From Chrysomallon squamiferum (lineage: Eukaryota; Mollusca; Gastropoda; Neomphalida; Peltospiridae), in contig CM022665.1 in assembly GCA_012295275.1 (NCBI GenBank), forward strand, positions 45,143,095-45,156,594: a stretch of DNA of 13,500 bases, given 5' to 3'. The notes beneath the pieces were generated by a model. The model had not been told where the DNA came from and made no database searches. It was given only the letters and a program-made list of their open reading frames with translations. A program made the position numbers and the translations under genes. Below are positions 1-7,915 of the stretch, piece after piece (positions within the stretch are counted from its first letter, which is position 1; each line of letters starts with the position of its first letter).

Positions 1-592
1 AGCATCTGAATTTCTTATTTTAAAAAAAATATATAAAAAATTAATACCAGACTATAACAAAATCCTATCCATCTGTCTTGGGTCACTGTTATAATCAGCA
101 GAGATAGAAACATGATGTGTTACAAGCTTGAAGCAGGAGCTGGGTTATTATTTCACTCAGACATACAGACAGACAGACAGACAGACATTAAGTTACTGTA
201 AGTGTTATTCTTGGGCTAACTCGGTTTTTGAAAAATGTGGAAGATGCGATGTTGTTGCAGTCAGTTGTTTGGTTTTTATATTTATAAAAACGTTATTATT
301 CACTATGACACTCTTAACCCATTCCTAAAAATTAATGACAAACATACAATTCAAATTTTCACAAATATTCAGGTACTTGTTCTTGAAAAAATAATTCTGA
401 AAATCTAAAATCTCAAAATGAATATTAATAATAAAAAAAAAATTAATAATAATAATAATTATGGTCTAATATTTTAAATAAAAATTAATTACTGTTTCCA
501 CTCACAGCAAACATATTCATGAACACATATCCAGAGTAAACCTAAAATTTCACTAACATTTATAAAATATTTATTTTTCAAATGGTACAAAC
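1..592 (-). other. STXBP5: Start of the next tomosyn intron (partial)
   Basis: This begins after the AG of the split Arg codon with GTTTGTACC on the minus strand and runs off the window. Reading on from the exon meets a TAA after about seven codons. The next expected conserved segment (SKWLYVGTERGN-type) was not found here, so that exon lies below position 1. The interval holds a CAGA tract (165-187) and AT-rich A/AAT runs around 421-460, and is otherwise unremarkable. Confidence 0.8.
165..187. repeat. (CAGA)n microsatellite
   Basis: About five to six tandem CAGA units lie in AT-rich intron sequence. Confidence 0.9.
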
Positions 593-693
593 CTTTCTCT
601 TTGAAATTTCAGGGAGTGCACAATTTCAGGCCTTTTTTGGCGGAAATTCCATAAGTGAAGACTATCGTCTGAGCAAACAGTCACTAGAGCACC
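593..693 (-). CDS. STXBP5: Tomosyn (syntaxin-binding protein 5) internal exon, WD40 propeller
   Basis: An internal exon of 101 bases: 33 whole codons plus two bases of a split Arg codon. It encodes a WD40 blade reading GALVTV, then SDDSLHLW, RQKRPE and SLKFQRE. This matches, from my knowledge of the family, the segment that directly follows LINE/LVNE in the first propeller of human STXBP5, fly Tomosyn and worm TOM-1. Tomosyn is a cytosolic, two-propeller protein with a C-terminal R-SNARE motif that binds syntaxin and SNAP-25 and holds back vesicle priming. The exon is bounded by an acceptor (seven T then CAG, at 694-703) and a donor GTTTGT (587-592). In-frame stops lie in both flanking introns: TGA upstream, and TAA about seven codons past the donor. 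It joins in phase 0 to the exon at 4302-4383. The GTTTGT donor is weaker than consensus. The related family Lgl lacks these motifs. Symbol is the vertebrate name; orthology is inferred. Confidence 0.93.
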
Positions 694-718
694 CTGAAAA
701 AAACATCCACTCAGTCAG
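694..718 (-). other. 3' splice site with branch-point-like motif
   Basis: On the minus strand a CTGAC motif (714-718, fitting yUnAy) is followed by a seven-T tract and CAG immediately before the GGT of the exon at 693. The spacing of about 21 bases from branch A to AG is normal for animal introns. This fixes the start of the 593-693 exon. Confidence 0.75.
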
Positions 719-830
719 CATCAGCTGTCACAACATCGGTCCGCTATCAGTTACACTCATTTAGAAGCATGAGTATCTGTAATTGTTGTCATTCTTTACA
801 AATTTTTAATTATCTATATACTGAATCAGT

Positions 831-844
831 AATAATAATAATAA

Positions 845-875
<31 letters not shown>

Positions 876-883
876 CAGAAGAA
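831..883. repeat. Compound (AAT)n(GAA)n microsatellite
   Basis: AAT units (831-846) pass directly into AAG/GAA units (847-883), with one AAGCAG interruption. It lies about 140 bases upstream (transcript sense) of the 593-693 exon. In the transcript it reads UUC-rich and then AUU-rich. Confidence 0.92.
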
Positions 884-1042
884 AATATTTTTAATTCAAA
901 TTAAAACTGAATGATACTTACCTCATCTTTTTTTTTTACCCACCCTATTTTTGAAAGACTTGTCGAGTTTTATCAGAAAAGCTTTTTTTGAAAAATAACT
1001 GACATGAAGTAAAAACGAAAACAAAAAAATAAAAAGTTTTAA

Positions 1043-1072
1043 AAAATAAATAAATAAATAAATAAATAAAAA
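1043..1072. repeat. (AAAT)n microsatellite
   Basis: About seven tandem AAAT units inside a longer A-rich stretch. Confidence 0.9.
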
Positions 1073-1928
1073 TAAGAAAAGTTTAAAGGAAAACAGAGGC
1101 CAAAATACATTTTAGGTTTCAGAAACATGCATGGTGTGTATTAATATATTCTGACGTCTCAACAATAAAAGTAACAAAAAATTAGGGTTTTTTTTCTTCC
1201 TGAAGATAAATCTTCCAAGATCTTGTCACTGATTTTGTCCACTGACATCCTGGTTCAAGTTAAACACAACTGTTCTGCTGGCCAGGAACAAAACAATGCT
1301 TACAACCAAAAAAATGAAAAAATCACTGAGGAAAGATTACACAAGGCTTCTAGTATTTAATTATCTTTTCTGTCTCCTAATTGTTATTCAAAAATTAATT
1401 TTTTGATGTGAAGAAGCATTAATGTCTCTAAAAGACAAGAAGACCATATTGATAAGTCAGAAGTATGAAAACAAAAAACTGTTGTTTTTTTTAAAACAAT
1501 TTTAGTTGGGGAGACTGAGCAAGCTAAGAGCTTCATTTATTTCTTTATTTTTTTATTTTTTTGGCAGCATCTTAAATTAGCTTTGTATTTACGATCATCA
1601 ATGTTAAATGTGTGACACTGCTATTTATTCAGAATACAGCCAGCCATATAACCATGAGCTATTCTTACATGTTAACGAGATCTTTCATAAGAACCTTTGT
1701 ATAAACAGGAGAAGAAAAAAACAAACGCCCAGAATTTGATAATAATTAGCTGGAGAATGAGTAAGTCATCCCTGAATAAGACATTTTGTAATTAAACATT
1801 TCCACCTGAAGTACATGCACAGGTTTTAAGACAAACAATAAATATATGACATTTAATTATTTTTTCTGAGACCTCCAGTTGAAAAATGTCAGCTAAATTT
1901 CATTCTCATTGTATCGAGTCAGCGAGAC

Positions 1929-1946
1929 AAAAAAAAAAAAAAAAAA
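1929..1946. repeat. A18 homopolymer
   Basis: Eighteen uninterrupted A on the plus strand, U18 in the tomosyn pre-mRNA. Confidence 0.95.
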
Positions 1947-2056
1947 CCGAGAACGAAGAAATAAAATTAACTTGTATTACTGGGTCAATGGGTAAATAAC
2001 AAATTATTATCGAACATACACCAGACTGCTGCAATTCAATTAAAGGTAATAAAAGG

Positions 2057-2104
<48 letters not shown>
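2057..2104. repeat. A48 homopolymer
   Basis: Forty-eight uninterrupted A, the longest homopolymer in the window. It could be the tail of an old retroposed sequence ending near 2056, but I could not identify an element body or a convincing target-site duplication. The exact length is likely to be unreliable because of sequencing slippage. Confidence 0.93.
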
Positions 2105-2105
<1 letters not shown>

Positions 2106-2277
2106 ATTTCAAATCTTTTATGCTGCCAGGCAAAATGTCAACATAATCATAAAGGTTGCACAGGTAACACATAAATTCTTTTTGTTTTTCTGGGGATGAA
2201 TTTACATTTTTATTTTTAATTTAATTTTATTTTTTTAAAATGCTGTAGAGTGTAAATAGACAAATAGGATAGTTAAG

Positions 2278-2571
2278 TCACTTGCAGACAAAAATGATAT
2301 GTATATAAAAAAAAAAAATATGCATAAAATCATTAATCTCGACTGTGGGCAATGAAAGGAATTTGATAAAGTCGCAGCATTGTGACAAGGAAAGTGCATT
2401 AATGATAAATTTCATTTCTGGTTGTCGCCACTTCAAACTAGTCACAAAAATCCCCAAAGGAATGCACATTTTCCTATTCTGAACTGTGCAAGAAACATTA
2501 AAAAAACAAAAAACCAAAATTTTTTTTTTTTTGTTTAAATTGTGTCCTTTGCTTCTTGCAATATTCACCAA
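2278..2571 (-). other. Mixed-composition ORF segment, possible fossil repeat
   Basis: A minus-strand frame of 97 codons stays open through sequence that is less AT-biased than its surroundings, especially 2340-2490. The central part of the translation has balanced composition (KMCIPLGIF, LKWRQPEM). I do not recognise the family. No splice sites in a frame compatible with tomosyn stand out, and the ends of the frame are low-complexity, so I do not call it a gene. A decayed dispersed repeat is an alternative. Confidence 0.2.
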
Positions 2572-2616
2572 AACTGTGCTAAAAATGCTAGAAAAATACA
2601 GATAATTATTTCTAGG

Positions 2617-2620
<4 letters not shown>

Positions 2621-2652
<32 letters not shown>
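2621..2652. repeat. A32 homopolymer
   Basis: Thirty-two uninterrupted A, followed by a short TGAAA-type repeat. It is U32 in the transcript. Confidence 0.94.
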
Positions 2653-2654
<2 letters not shown>

Positions 2655-2909
2655 AAATGAAATGATGAGGTAAAAATTGCAGTGTGTAAAAATTTCCGCG
2701 TGTTTATCGCAAAATGGTGGTGGAATAATATGGAGAACGTGCAAAGACATTGACCATGACAATTAATATTGATTTGGTTTCAAGCATGGCAGCACTGATC
2801 CAATTTTGCCAATCTGATTTAAATCAAGACTTTGTTATGCTGCCACATCCAGCAGGATGCACCGGCTTATTATGACAACTGTTGATTTACATTAATACTT
2901 TCAAAAGTT

Positions 2910-2911
<2 letters not shown>

Positions 2912-2948
<37 letters not shown>
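2912..2948. repeat. (TAA)n microsatellite
   Basis: About twelve uninterrupted TAA units. Confidence 0.95.
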
Positions 2949-2949
<1 letters not shown>

Positions 2950-3103
2950 TGCTCTTTGCCTTGGCAGAATGGTTGCAGACAAATAAGTCATCCAGGGTTA
3001 CAAGTAACTATGATAAAAATATAGAGAAATAACTTGTTATGGGATTCGTGTTGTCAGCATTATCTCAAGTTCGTTTAGTTCATATGAAAATTTAAACACC
3101 TTA

Positions 3104-3125
3104 TTTTTTTTTTTTTTTTTTTTTT
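3104..3125. repeat. T22 homopolymer
   Basis: Twenty-two uninterrupted T. Within the 694-4301 intron it is the one very long homopolymer in this orientation. Confidence 0.94.
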
Positions 3126-3776
3126 GTAAGGATGATATGAAATTTTGCATTATATTTTTCTGTTTTCAAAAGTGTTGTTAGAAAAATAAAAAATAAATGT
3201 TCTTTTAATTCTAATCAAAATAATTTAACAATATGCTTTCTTCACCAAACTAAAATCATTTCATTTTAAAATTAATATCTGCCCCAGTAATGGTCTGTTG
3301 AATTTTCCTGAATTCTGGAACTAATGAAGTAGAATCTGTATTATTTAATTTGAAGTTCTTTTAATAAAGAAGCAACAGTATGATGAACTTTATGAACTAT
3401 CATTTTATACACTCAGGTATCAATAAAAATTATGTATATACATAATACAGATCTGGATATTTCTTACTATTCCATAAATATATTCCATGATGAAAAATTG
3501 TTGCTTTCTTATTATCAGGTAAAATTATTTCAAATTTAATATTATATAATACAGATTTTTCTTTAGGAGTAGTTCCAAAATTTTACAAAATTATTTTCAA
3601 TATGAAATTATTTTAGTTACTGAAAGAAAAAAAAATATAGGGTAAAAACTGATTTGGCATAATGAAAAATGTGACAACAACACAAAATTGGGATATGTTC
3701 AGGATCTACATCCTCCTGGATTTCAGAATTAATTTTGCTATTTAAAGACTAGGAAAATTATTTATTAAACTGGAAT

Positions 3777-3811
3777 AAATAATAATAATAAGAAGAAGAA
3801 GAAGAAGAAGA
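3777..3811. repeat. Compound (AAT)n(GAA)n microsatellite
   Basis: AAT units (3777-3790) pass directly into AGA/GAA units (3790-3811). It has the same motif order and strand as the tract at 831-883. Confidence 0.92.
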
Positions 3812-4018
3812 GCAAACATACAATTGAGGCATATATAATTAATAATAATTTAAATTACTTATTTTATAATCAATTTAAAAAAAACAAAAAAACATAAAAA
3901 TCAATTTGTATTCACGCAACCTAAGGTAACACATAAGAAGACAAACAAATTGATAAGAAAACAAATAACCGCAGTAATTCAATACTTTACAGAATTACAA
4001 AAATTAAAACTATTGATT

Positions 4019-4146
4019 CCTTTCATTACACTCCTGGCTACAAACAACAGCTACAAATATAGTCACACTACAGAATACAAAACCTTTCATTACACTGGTG
4101 GCTACAAACAACAGCTACAAATATAGTCACACTACAGAATACAAAA
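4019..4146. repeat. 64-bp tandem duplication
   Basis: Two adjacent copies, 4019-4082 and 4083-4146, start CCTTTCATTACACT and end GAATACAAAA. By eye they differ only at a CC/GG dinucleotide, so about 62 of 64 positions are identical. Such high identity implies a recent duplication. It lies 155-283 bases inside the intron, downstream of the 4302 donor in transcript sense. The weakly coding frames over it are not protein-like. Confidence 0.93.
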
Positions 4147-4295
4147 CTTTTATATTTACCACTCCAGGATTAAAAGAAAGCGTGCGTTATTTATATGCGT
4201 TATTATCTCTCTGTTCGTTATTTCTGTCTGTGTGTGTGCTTTTTGAAGATTATGTTATTTCAGTTGTACTCACAATGGATAATGAAAATAGCTGC

Positions 4296-4304
4296 ACTCA
4301 CCTC
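4296..4304 (-). other. 5' splice site, GAG|GTGAGT
   Basis: The minus strand reads GAG|GTGAGT, matching the U1 consensus well. The cut is after the Glu codon that ends the conserved LINE motif, so the intron is phase 0 and the downstream exon begins with a whole Gly codon. Confidence 0.85.
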
Positions 4305-4383
4305 ATTAATAAGAAATAATATTTGCGTGACCCCAATCTCTCCATCATGCATACAATGGCTGTCCACTCCTGGTCTACCTAAT
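4302..4383 (-). CDS. STXBP5: Tomosyn internal exon upstream of the 593-693 exon
   Basis: An internal exon of 82 bases: the last base of a split codon, then 27 codons. Its translation carries LGRPGVD near the start, CMHDGE in the middle and LFLINE at the end. The same order, GRPGV...HD...LQFLINE followed at once by GAL, is found in animal tomosyns, where it forms an early blade of the N-terminal WD40 propeller. Minus-strand boundaries are a CACAG acceptor (4384-4388) and a strong donor GAG|GTGAGT (4296-4304). An in-frame TAA at 4395-4397 stops the reading from extending upstream. The upstream polypyrimidine tract is poor, so this acceptor is the less certain edge. The first base A must complete a codon from a preceding exon, expected to encode the HGFPYQP and FDPVQ region. 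I could not find that exon up to 13500, so it is probably outside the window. Confidence 0.9.
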
Positions 4384-5218
4384 CTGTGCATGTGTTAAGG
4401 AATTCAACAATTTTGAGCAAAATGACTAAAAATAAATAACAACTGGTTAAAAGCTGCTTAAAATTCACATACAAAAGGAAGAAGACAAAGATTCTGTGAT
4501 GAAGCTGATGAGATTTTTAAAATATGGGAAGGGTTGTGTGCGGTATTGTTCTTTTTGTATGTATGTTAATGTACGTGTGTGTATTTATAAACAGAATGCA
4601 TCGTAAATAACTTGCAAGTCCTTGACAGTCCAGTTATTAAATAATGCACAAAGTTAAAACAAACTAATAATAATAATAATTAAAAATAACTATAATTATA
4701 TACATATGTAAAGACCAATTATTTTTTGTATGTAATCTCAGCAACAAAAAAAATAAATTTAAAAATAAAAAAATATATATTAGAAAAATAGCTGAAAAGC
4801 CACTATTAGAAAAACAAAATCCAAATAAATAAAAATACTAACCTCAGAAAATAACAAATAATAAAAAATAAAAACATGACTAAACAAAATAAATTCTTTG
4901 ATTATTTATTTTTATTAATTTCCATCACAGGTATATAATGTTGTTTTTTTTAAAAATCAAAAAAAATTATTATTTATTATTCTTAACAGCTATTTACATG
5001 TTTTAAATATTATAAATTAACTGCAAACATAACTAAACCTAACAAACAACGAACATCAAATACATTTTTTTTCCCCTTCTTATCTTTTCCCACTTCACCT
5101 TTCACAGCTACCTTTTCAATTAACATACACTTTACTACTACATAAAAATAAAACAGCATCAAGTTGTTTAAACACTTCAAATCTACTACTAACTGCCATG
5201 GGTGTTTTTTTTCTCCAG

Positions 5219-5251
5219 TTTTTTTTTTTTTCTTCTTCTTCTTCTTCTTTT
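5219..5251. repeat. T-run plus (CTT)n tract
   Basis: A run of T (to 5231) flows into about six CTT units. Read on the minus strand it gives a poly-Lys-like frame, which is an artefact of the repeat. Confidence 0.9.
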
Positions 5252-5280
5252 CAGTCTGAAAGCATAAAATGATGACCACA

Positions 5281-5700
5281 AACGCAAATTCCAATCGAAA
5301 ACTAACGTTACTCTGGATCGTAAATGCTTGCTAATACAGTCTTCAATTACTGTTATTCAATGAACGCTTTTTAAAAAAGGCAAAAAGAAAACTCGTCTCT
5401 CGAGTGAAATCACATTCTATTGTGTGCGACAAAAATCAATACCACTGTCTTATGTCGTACACGAGTTGAGGGTCCTGACGACTGAGACGACACGACAGAT
5501 TTATCATGTGGCGATAACCATATCGAGATTTCAGCGCAGATCAAAAAACGAGATTATTGGAACGCACACACAGACACACACACGAACGGACGGATGGACA
5601 GATGGAGATAAACCATCTGCTTCTGTTGGTGACTGTGAATTAAAATTATCCAATTTTTCGTTTCGCCGAATGTGGATTAAAATGAGACGATATTTGACAA
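5281..5700. promoter_or_regulatory. CpG-dense patch, possible regulatory region
   Basis: By hand count there are about 25 CpG in 420 bases, whereas most of the surrounding intron has almost none. The sequence is unique apart from a CA/GACA tract (5564-5607). It contains clustered CGAC/GACG words around 5450-5520 and a CTCGAG at about 5400-5405. It lies roughly 0.9-1.3 kb upstream (transcript sense) of the 4302-4383 exon. CpG density in an otherwise CpG-poor intron is compatible with a promoter, an enhancer or a younger insertion. No TATA box or start codon with a protein-like frame is evident. The 97-codon plus-strand frame here begins at a non-ATG codon. Confidence 0.25.
5564..5607. repeat. 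Short CA / GGA(C/T) microsatellite patch
   Basis: CACACA units run into GACACACACA and then into GGACGGATGGACAGATGG-type tetranucleotides. Confidence 0.8.
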
Positions 5701-5715
5701 CTGATTGTCTAGTTT

Positions 5716-5736
5716 AAAAAAAAAAAAAAAAAAAAA
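5716..5736. repeat. A21 homopolymer
   Basis: Twenty-one uninterrupted A mark the boundary between the CpG-dense patch and the degenerate repeat field that follows. Confidence 0.95.
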
Positions 5737-5766
5737 TGTCATTAATATGAATTGTTATTGTTGTGT

Positions 5767-6130
5767 GAATTTGATGACAAGTCATCAATTTTTCATTAGT
5801 ATAAATTAAAATGAAGTTTTTTGATGATAAATCATCCATTCATAAAGAGTGGAATTTGATGATAAGCCATTGATTTTTTTTTTTTTTTCACTCAATGAGT
5901 TAATATTAATTAAAATTATGCGAATGTGATGGTAAATCATTAATCTTTTTGTCAGTAAATGAACGTGAATTAAACATGATGATTTTAACAGATTATCTTC
6001 CTTTTTTTTGTCACTGAAAATGAATTGAAATGAAATGATTGTGATCATGTTATCCACCTTGTCAAATAATTAAGTATGAAGTGAAAGAAGATGAATTCAG
6101 TGATATAGACCATCATTTTTCATTTTTTTT
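5767..6130. repeat. Degenerate ~55-bp tandem repeat with internal dyad
   Basis: About seven diverged units start near 5767, 5812, 5852, 5922, 5975, 6032 and 6093. Each carries a GAATTTGATGA-like head, then TCATCAA/TTTTT, then AAATTAAAATGAA-like sequence. Spacing varies from 40 to 70 bases. The best unit has a perfect 7-bp inverted repeat, TTGATGA-CAAG-TCATCAA, at 5771-5788, partly kept in the next two copies. The minus-strand 83-codon frame through it is repeat-derived. Confidence 0.7.
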
Positions 6131-6409
6131 CATTATTATTACATTTTTTAAGTATTCAAAAAAAATAAAATAGAAGTTTTTTCATAATTTCATTTTATTT
6201 CTTCTGTTCTGTTCATAAAGATATAAAATATAAATACTGATTAAAAAAAAAAAAAATTAACCATTCCTAAGACTTACATTAAAATGTTTCAGTTTCTTAA
6301 CAGAACATTAATACCACAATGAAATGATTTGACCAATGTGTGTTTGTTTTATACATAGTTTGCAACAGACATCAAAACCAGGTTAGCAAACAGGTACATA
6401 CATGAAGGC

Positions 6410-6474
6410 ACACATACACACACACACAAACACACACACACACACACACAGACACATACAAGTGCATCCACACA
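6410..6474. repeat. (CA)n microsatellite
   Basis: CA repeats with scattered T, A and G interruptions. The purest part is 6431-6450. Confidence 0.92.
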
Positions 6475-6544
6475 CAAATGTAAATATAGGACCATACGTA
6501 AATATATTTATTGATTAACGTTCTCTGACTGTCGATGATAATCA

Positions 6545-6830
6545 CACCATGAAATTGTGCTAAGCATGGATGCATCCTCCTACCTATGCTGTCTAGACAA
6601 TGAACCATTACTGGTTAACTCCCGAGTCCAGACTCAGCTTAAACGCCGAGATTGTTCTGCAGATATGCAGATGGACTCCTGTCTGTCATGTCAAAGACAT
6701 CAACTTCTCCACAAAAACAGGACTCTTAAGCCTTTCTCAGATGGACTATGGTCATTTTTTTAAACGATGTACGGTCAGTTGTGGTTATTTCGCAAACCAT
6801 TGTTGGTTGTCGTCTTAAACTTGTAGGAGA
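6545..6830. other. Unique, higher-GC stretch of unknown nature
   Basis: This is more balanced in base composition than the flanks, with two overlapping plus-strand frames of 68 and 72 codons and no recognised protein. No good pair of splice sites bounds either frame. A TATGCAGATGG word faintly resembles codons for a reverse-transcriptase YADD box, but the context does not hold up. The 3' part already shows the TCAGTTGTGG word of the 26-bp minisatellite that follows. Confidence 0.2.
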
Positions 6831-6937
6831 ATTTTAAACAGATTATCTGTGGGGGTTTCCAGAGTTGTGTTGTTTTTTTTTTTTTTAAATTATTTTAACT
6901 GTTTAGAATACTTTTGTGGCAGGTTTTGAACTGATGT

Positions 6938-7170
6938 CAGTTTTTGATAATTCTGAACACCAGTGAGAGTTATGGTTTAAGTCAATGTCAGACTGTGGTC
7001 TGTTCTGGACATTTTTACAATACTGAGTTGCTGTCAGTTCTGACTACTGTCAGTTATGGACAGTTTTAACTGTAGTGAGTTGTGGTCAGTTTTGACTACT
7101 TTCAGTTGTGGTCAGTTTTGACTACTGTCAGTTGTGGACAGTTTGAACTATAGTCAGTTATGATCAGTAC
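6938..7170. repeat. 26-bp minisatellite
   Basis: Well-aligned units begin at 7025, 7051, 7077, 7103, 7129 and 7155 (partial), with consensus CAGTTGTGGTCAGTTTTGAC followed by TACTGT. More diverged copies can be followed back to about 6938. Each unit contains two CAGTT words, so it may derive from a 13-bp half unit. All frames are broken in the array. Confidence 0.88.
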
Positions 7171-7416
7171 AGAACCATGGACACACTGAGTAATTCTGAA
7201 TCTTACATAAAATCCTTTTTCAGTCTCAAGGAAACATTCACAACTGACCTAAAACCGACCGACGTCTTCAAGGTCCAAATGTTCTGGACAACACTGGCTG
7301 GACAACACTGTGTTGTGGATGAAATGGTTATTATTTCTGCAGACTATGAGCTGTGTGAAAACCATCAGAAACATTGCACCAAACTGAGCTGGACATGCTA
7401 AGTAGGCTCAGCAACA
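7171..7416. other. Unassigned stretch between two tandem arrays
   Basis: A 74-codon plus-strand frame starts at 7177 with a favourable ACCATGG context, but its translation resembles nothing I know. It includes a small tandem duplication of TGGACAACACTGG (about 7281-7310), which suggests that the segment is itself decayed minisatellite. I do not call a gene. Confidence 0.2.
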
Positions 7417-7870
7417 AAGCTCTAGTGTGATCAATAAGTGTTGTGGAGTTAAAATCTTGTCTGATGATAGCAGTGATAAAACCATTACCAGCAACACATT
7501 TCTTTCATTCTCCGAGTTATATAATGGGTAATGAGTAACTCTGAACACAAATAATACTACTAATACTAATACTAAAACTAATACTAAAATAGAAAGAAGT
7601 AATTGTAAAACAAATAAAGAAGTTAAAATTGCGTCTGATGACAGCTGTGATAAAACCATTACAAACAACACATTTCTTTCATTCTCCTAGTTATGTAATG
7701 GGTAATAACACAAATACAAATAATAATATGAAGAAGAAGAAGAAGAAGAAGAAAGACAGAAAGAAGTAATTGTAAAACAAATAAAGAAATTAAGATCATA
7801 TTTGGTGATAAAATGATTAGCAACAACAGATTTCTCCATGCTTTCATTCTCTTAGTTACTGCAGCAGCTG

Positions 7871-7915
<45 letters not shown>

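Larger units (their letters stand above)
694..4301 (-). other. STXBP5: Complete tomosyn intron (3,608 bp, phase 0)
   Basis: This interval separates the two tomosyn exons. On the minus strand it starts GTGAGT and ends TTTTTTTCAG, a canonical GT-AG intron. A branch-site-like CTGAC (714-718) places its A about 21 bases before the AG. The content is AT-rich and mostly featureless. Named repeats in it are the AAT/GAA tracts (831-883, 3777-3811), an AAAT tract (1043-1072), A-runs of 18, 48 and 32 bases, a T-run of 22, a TAA tract (2912-2948) and a 64-bp duplication (4019-4146). Segments of more mixed composition lie near 1190-1300, 2340-2490 and 2690-2890, but I recognise no gene in them. An 18-bp perfect palindrome made of AT-rich sequence sits at 3429-3446. 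Confidence 0.88.

Noticed and set aside
582-764. Plus-strand 60-codon frame with an acceptor-like TTTCAG near its start
   Set aside because: It is the antisense shadow of the tomosyn exon at 593-693. The minus-strand frame has family motifs and correct splice sites, while the plus frame resembles nothing.
4098-4398. Two overlapping plus-strand frames of 73 and 67 codons
   Set aside because: They overlap the 64-bp duplication and the antisense of the 4302-4383 exon. The first starts at a non-ATG codon, and neither has a recognisable product.
5010-5294. Minus-strand 94-codon frame with a signal-peptide-like start and a poly-Lys run
   Set aside because: The start codon is TTG rather than ATG, the Lys run comes from a CTT/T microsatellite, and there is no family resemblance.
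5424-5717. Plus-strand 97-codon frame through the CpG-dense patch
   Set aside because: It begins at a non-ATG codon, includes the CA/GACA microsatellite (a THTQTHT-like peptide), and has no recognisable domain. The openness follows from higher GC.
6655-6690. TATGCAGATGG word resembling a reverse-transcriptase YADD box
   Set aside because: The fourth residue would be Gly, an upstream frameshift would be required, a stop follows within 20 codons, and no other RT motif is nearby.
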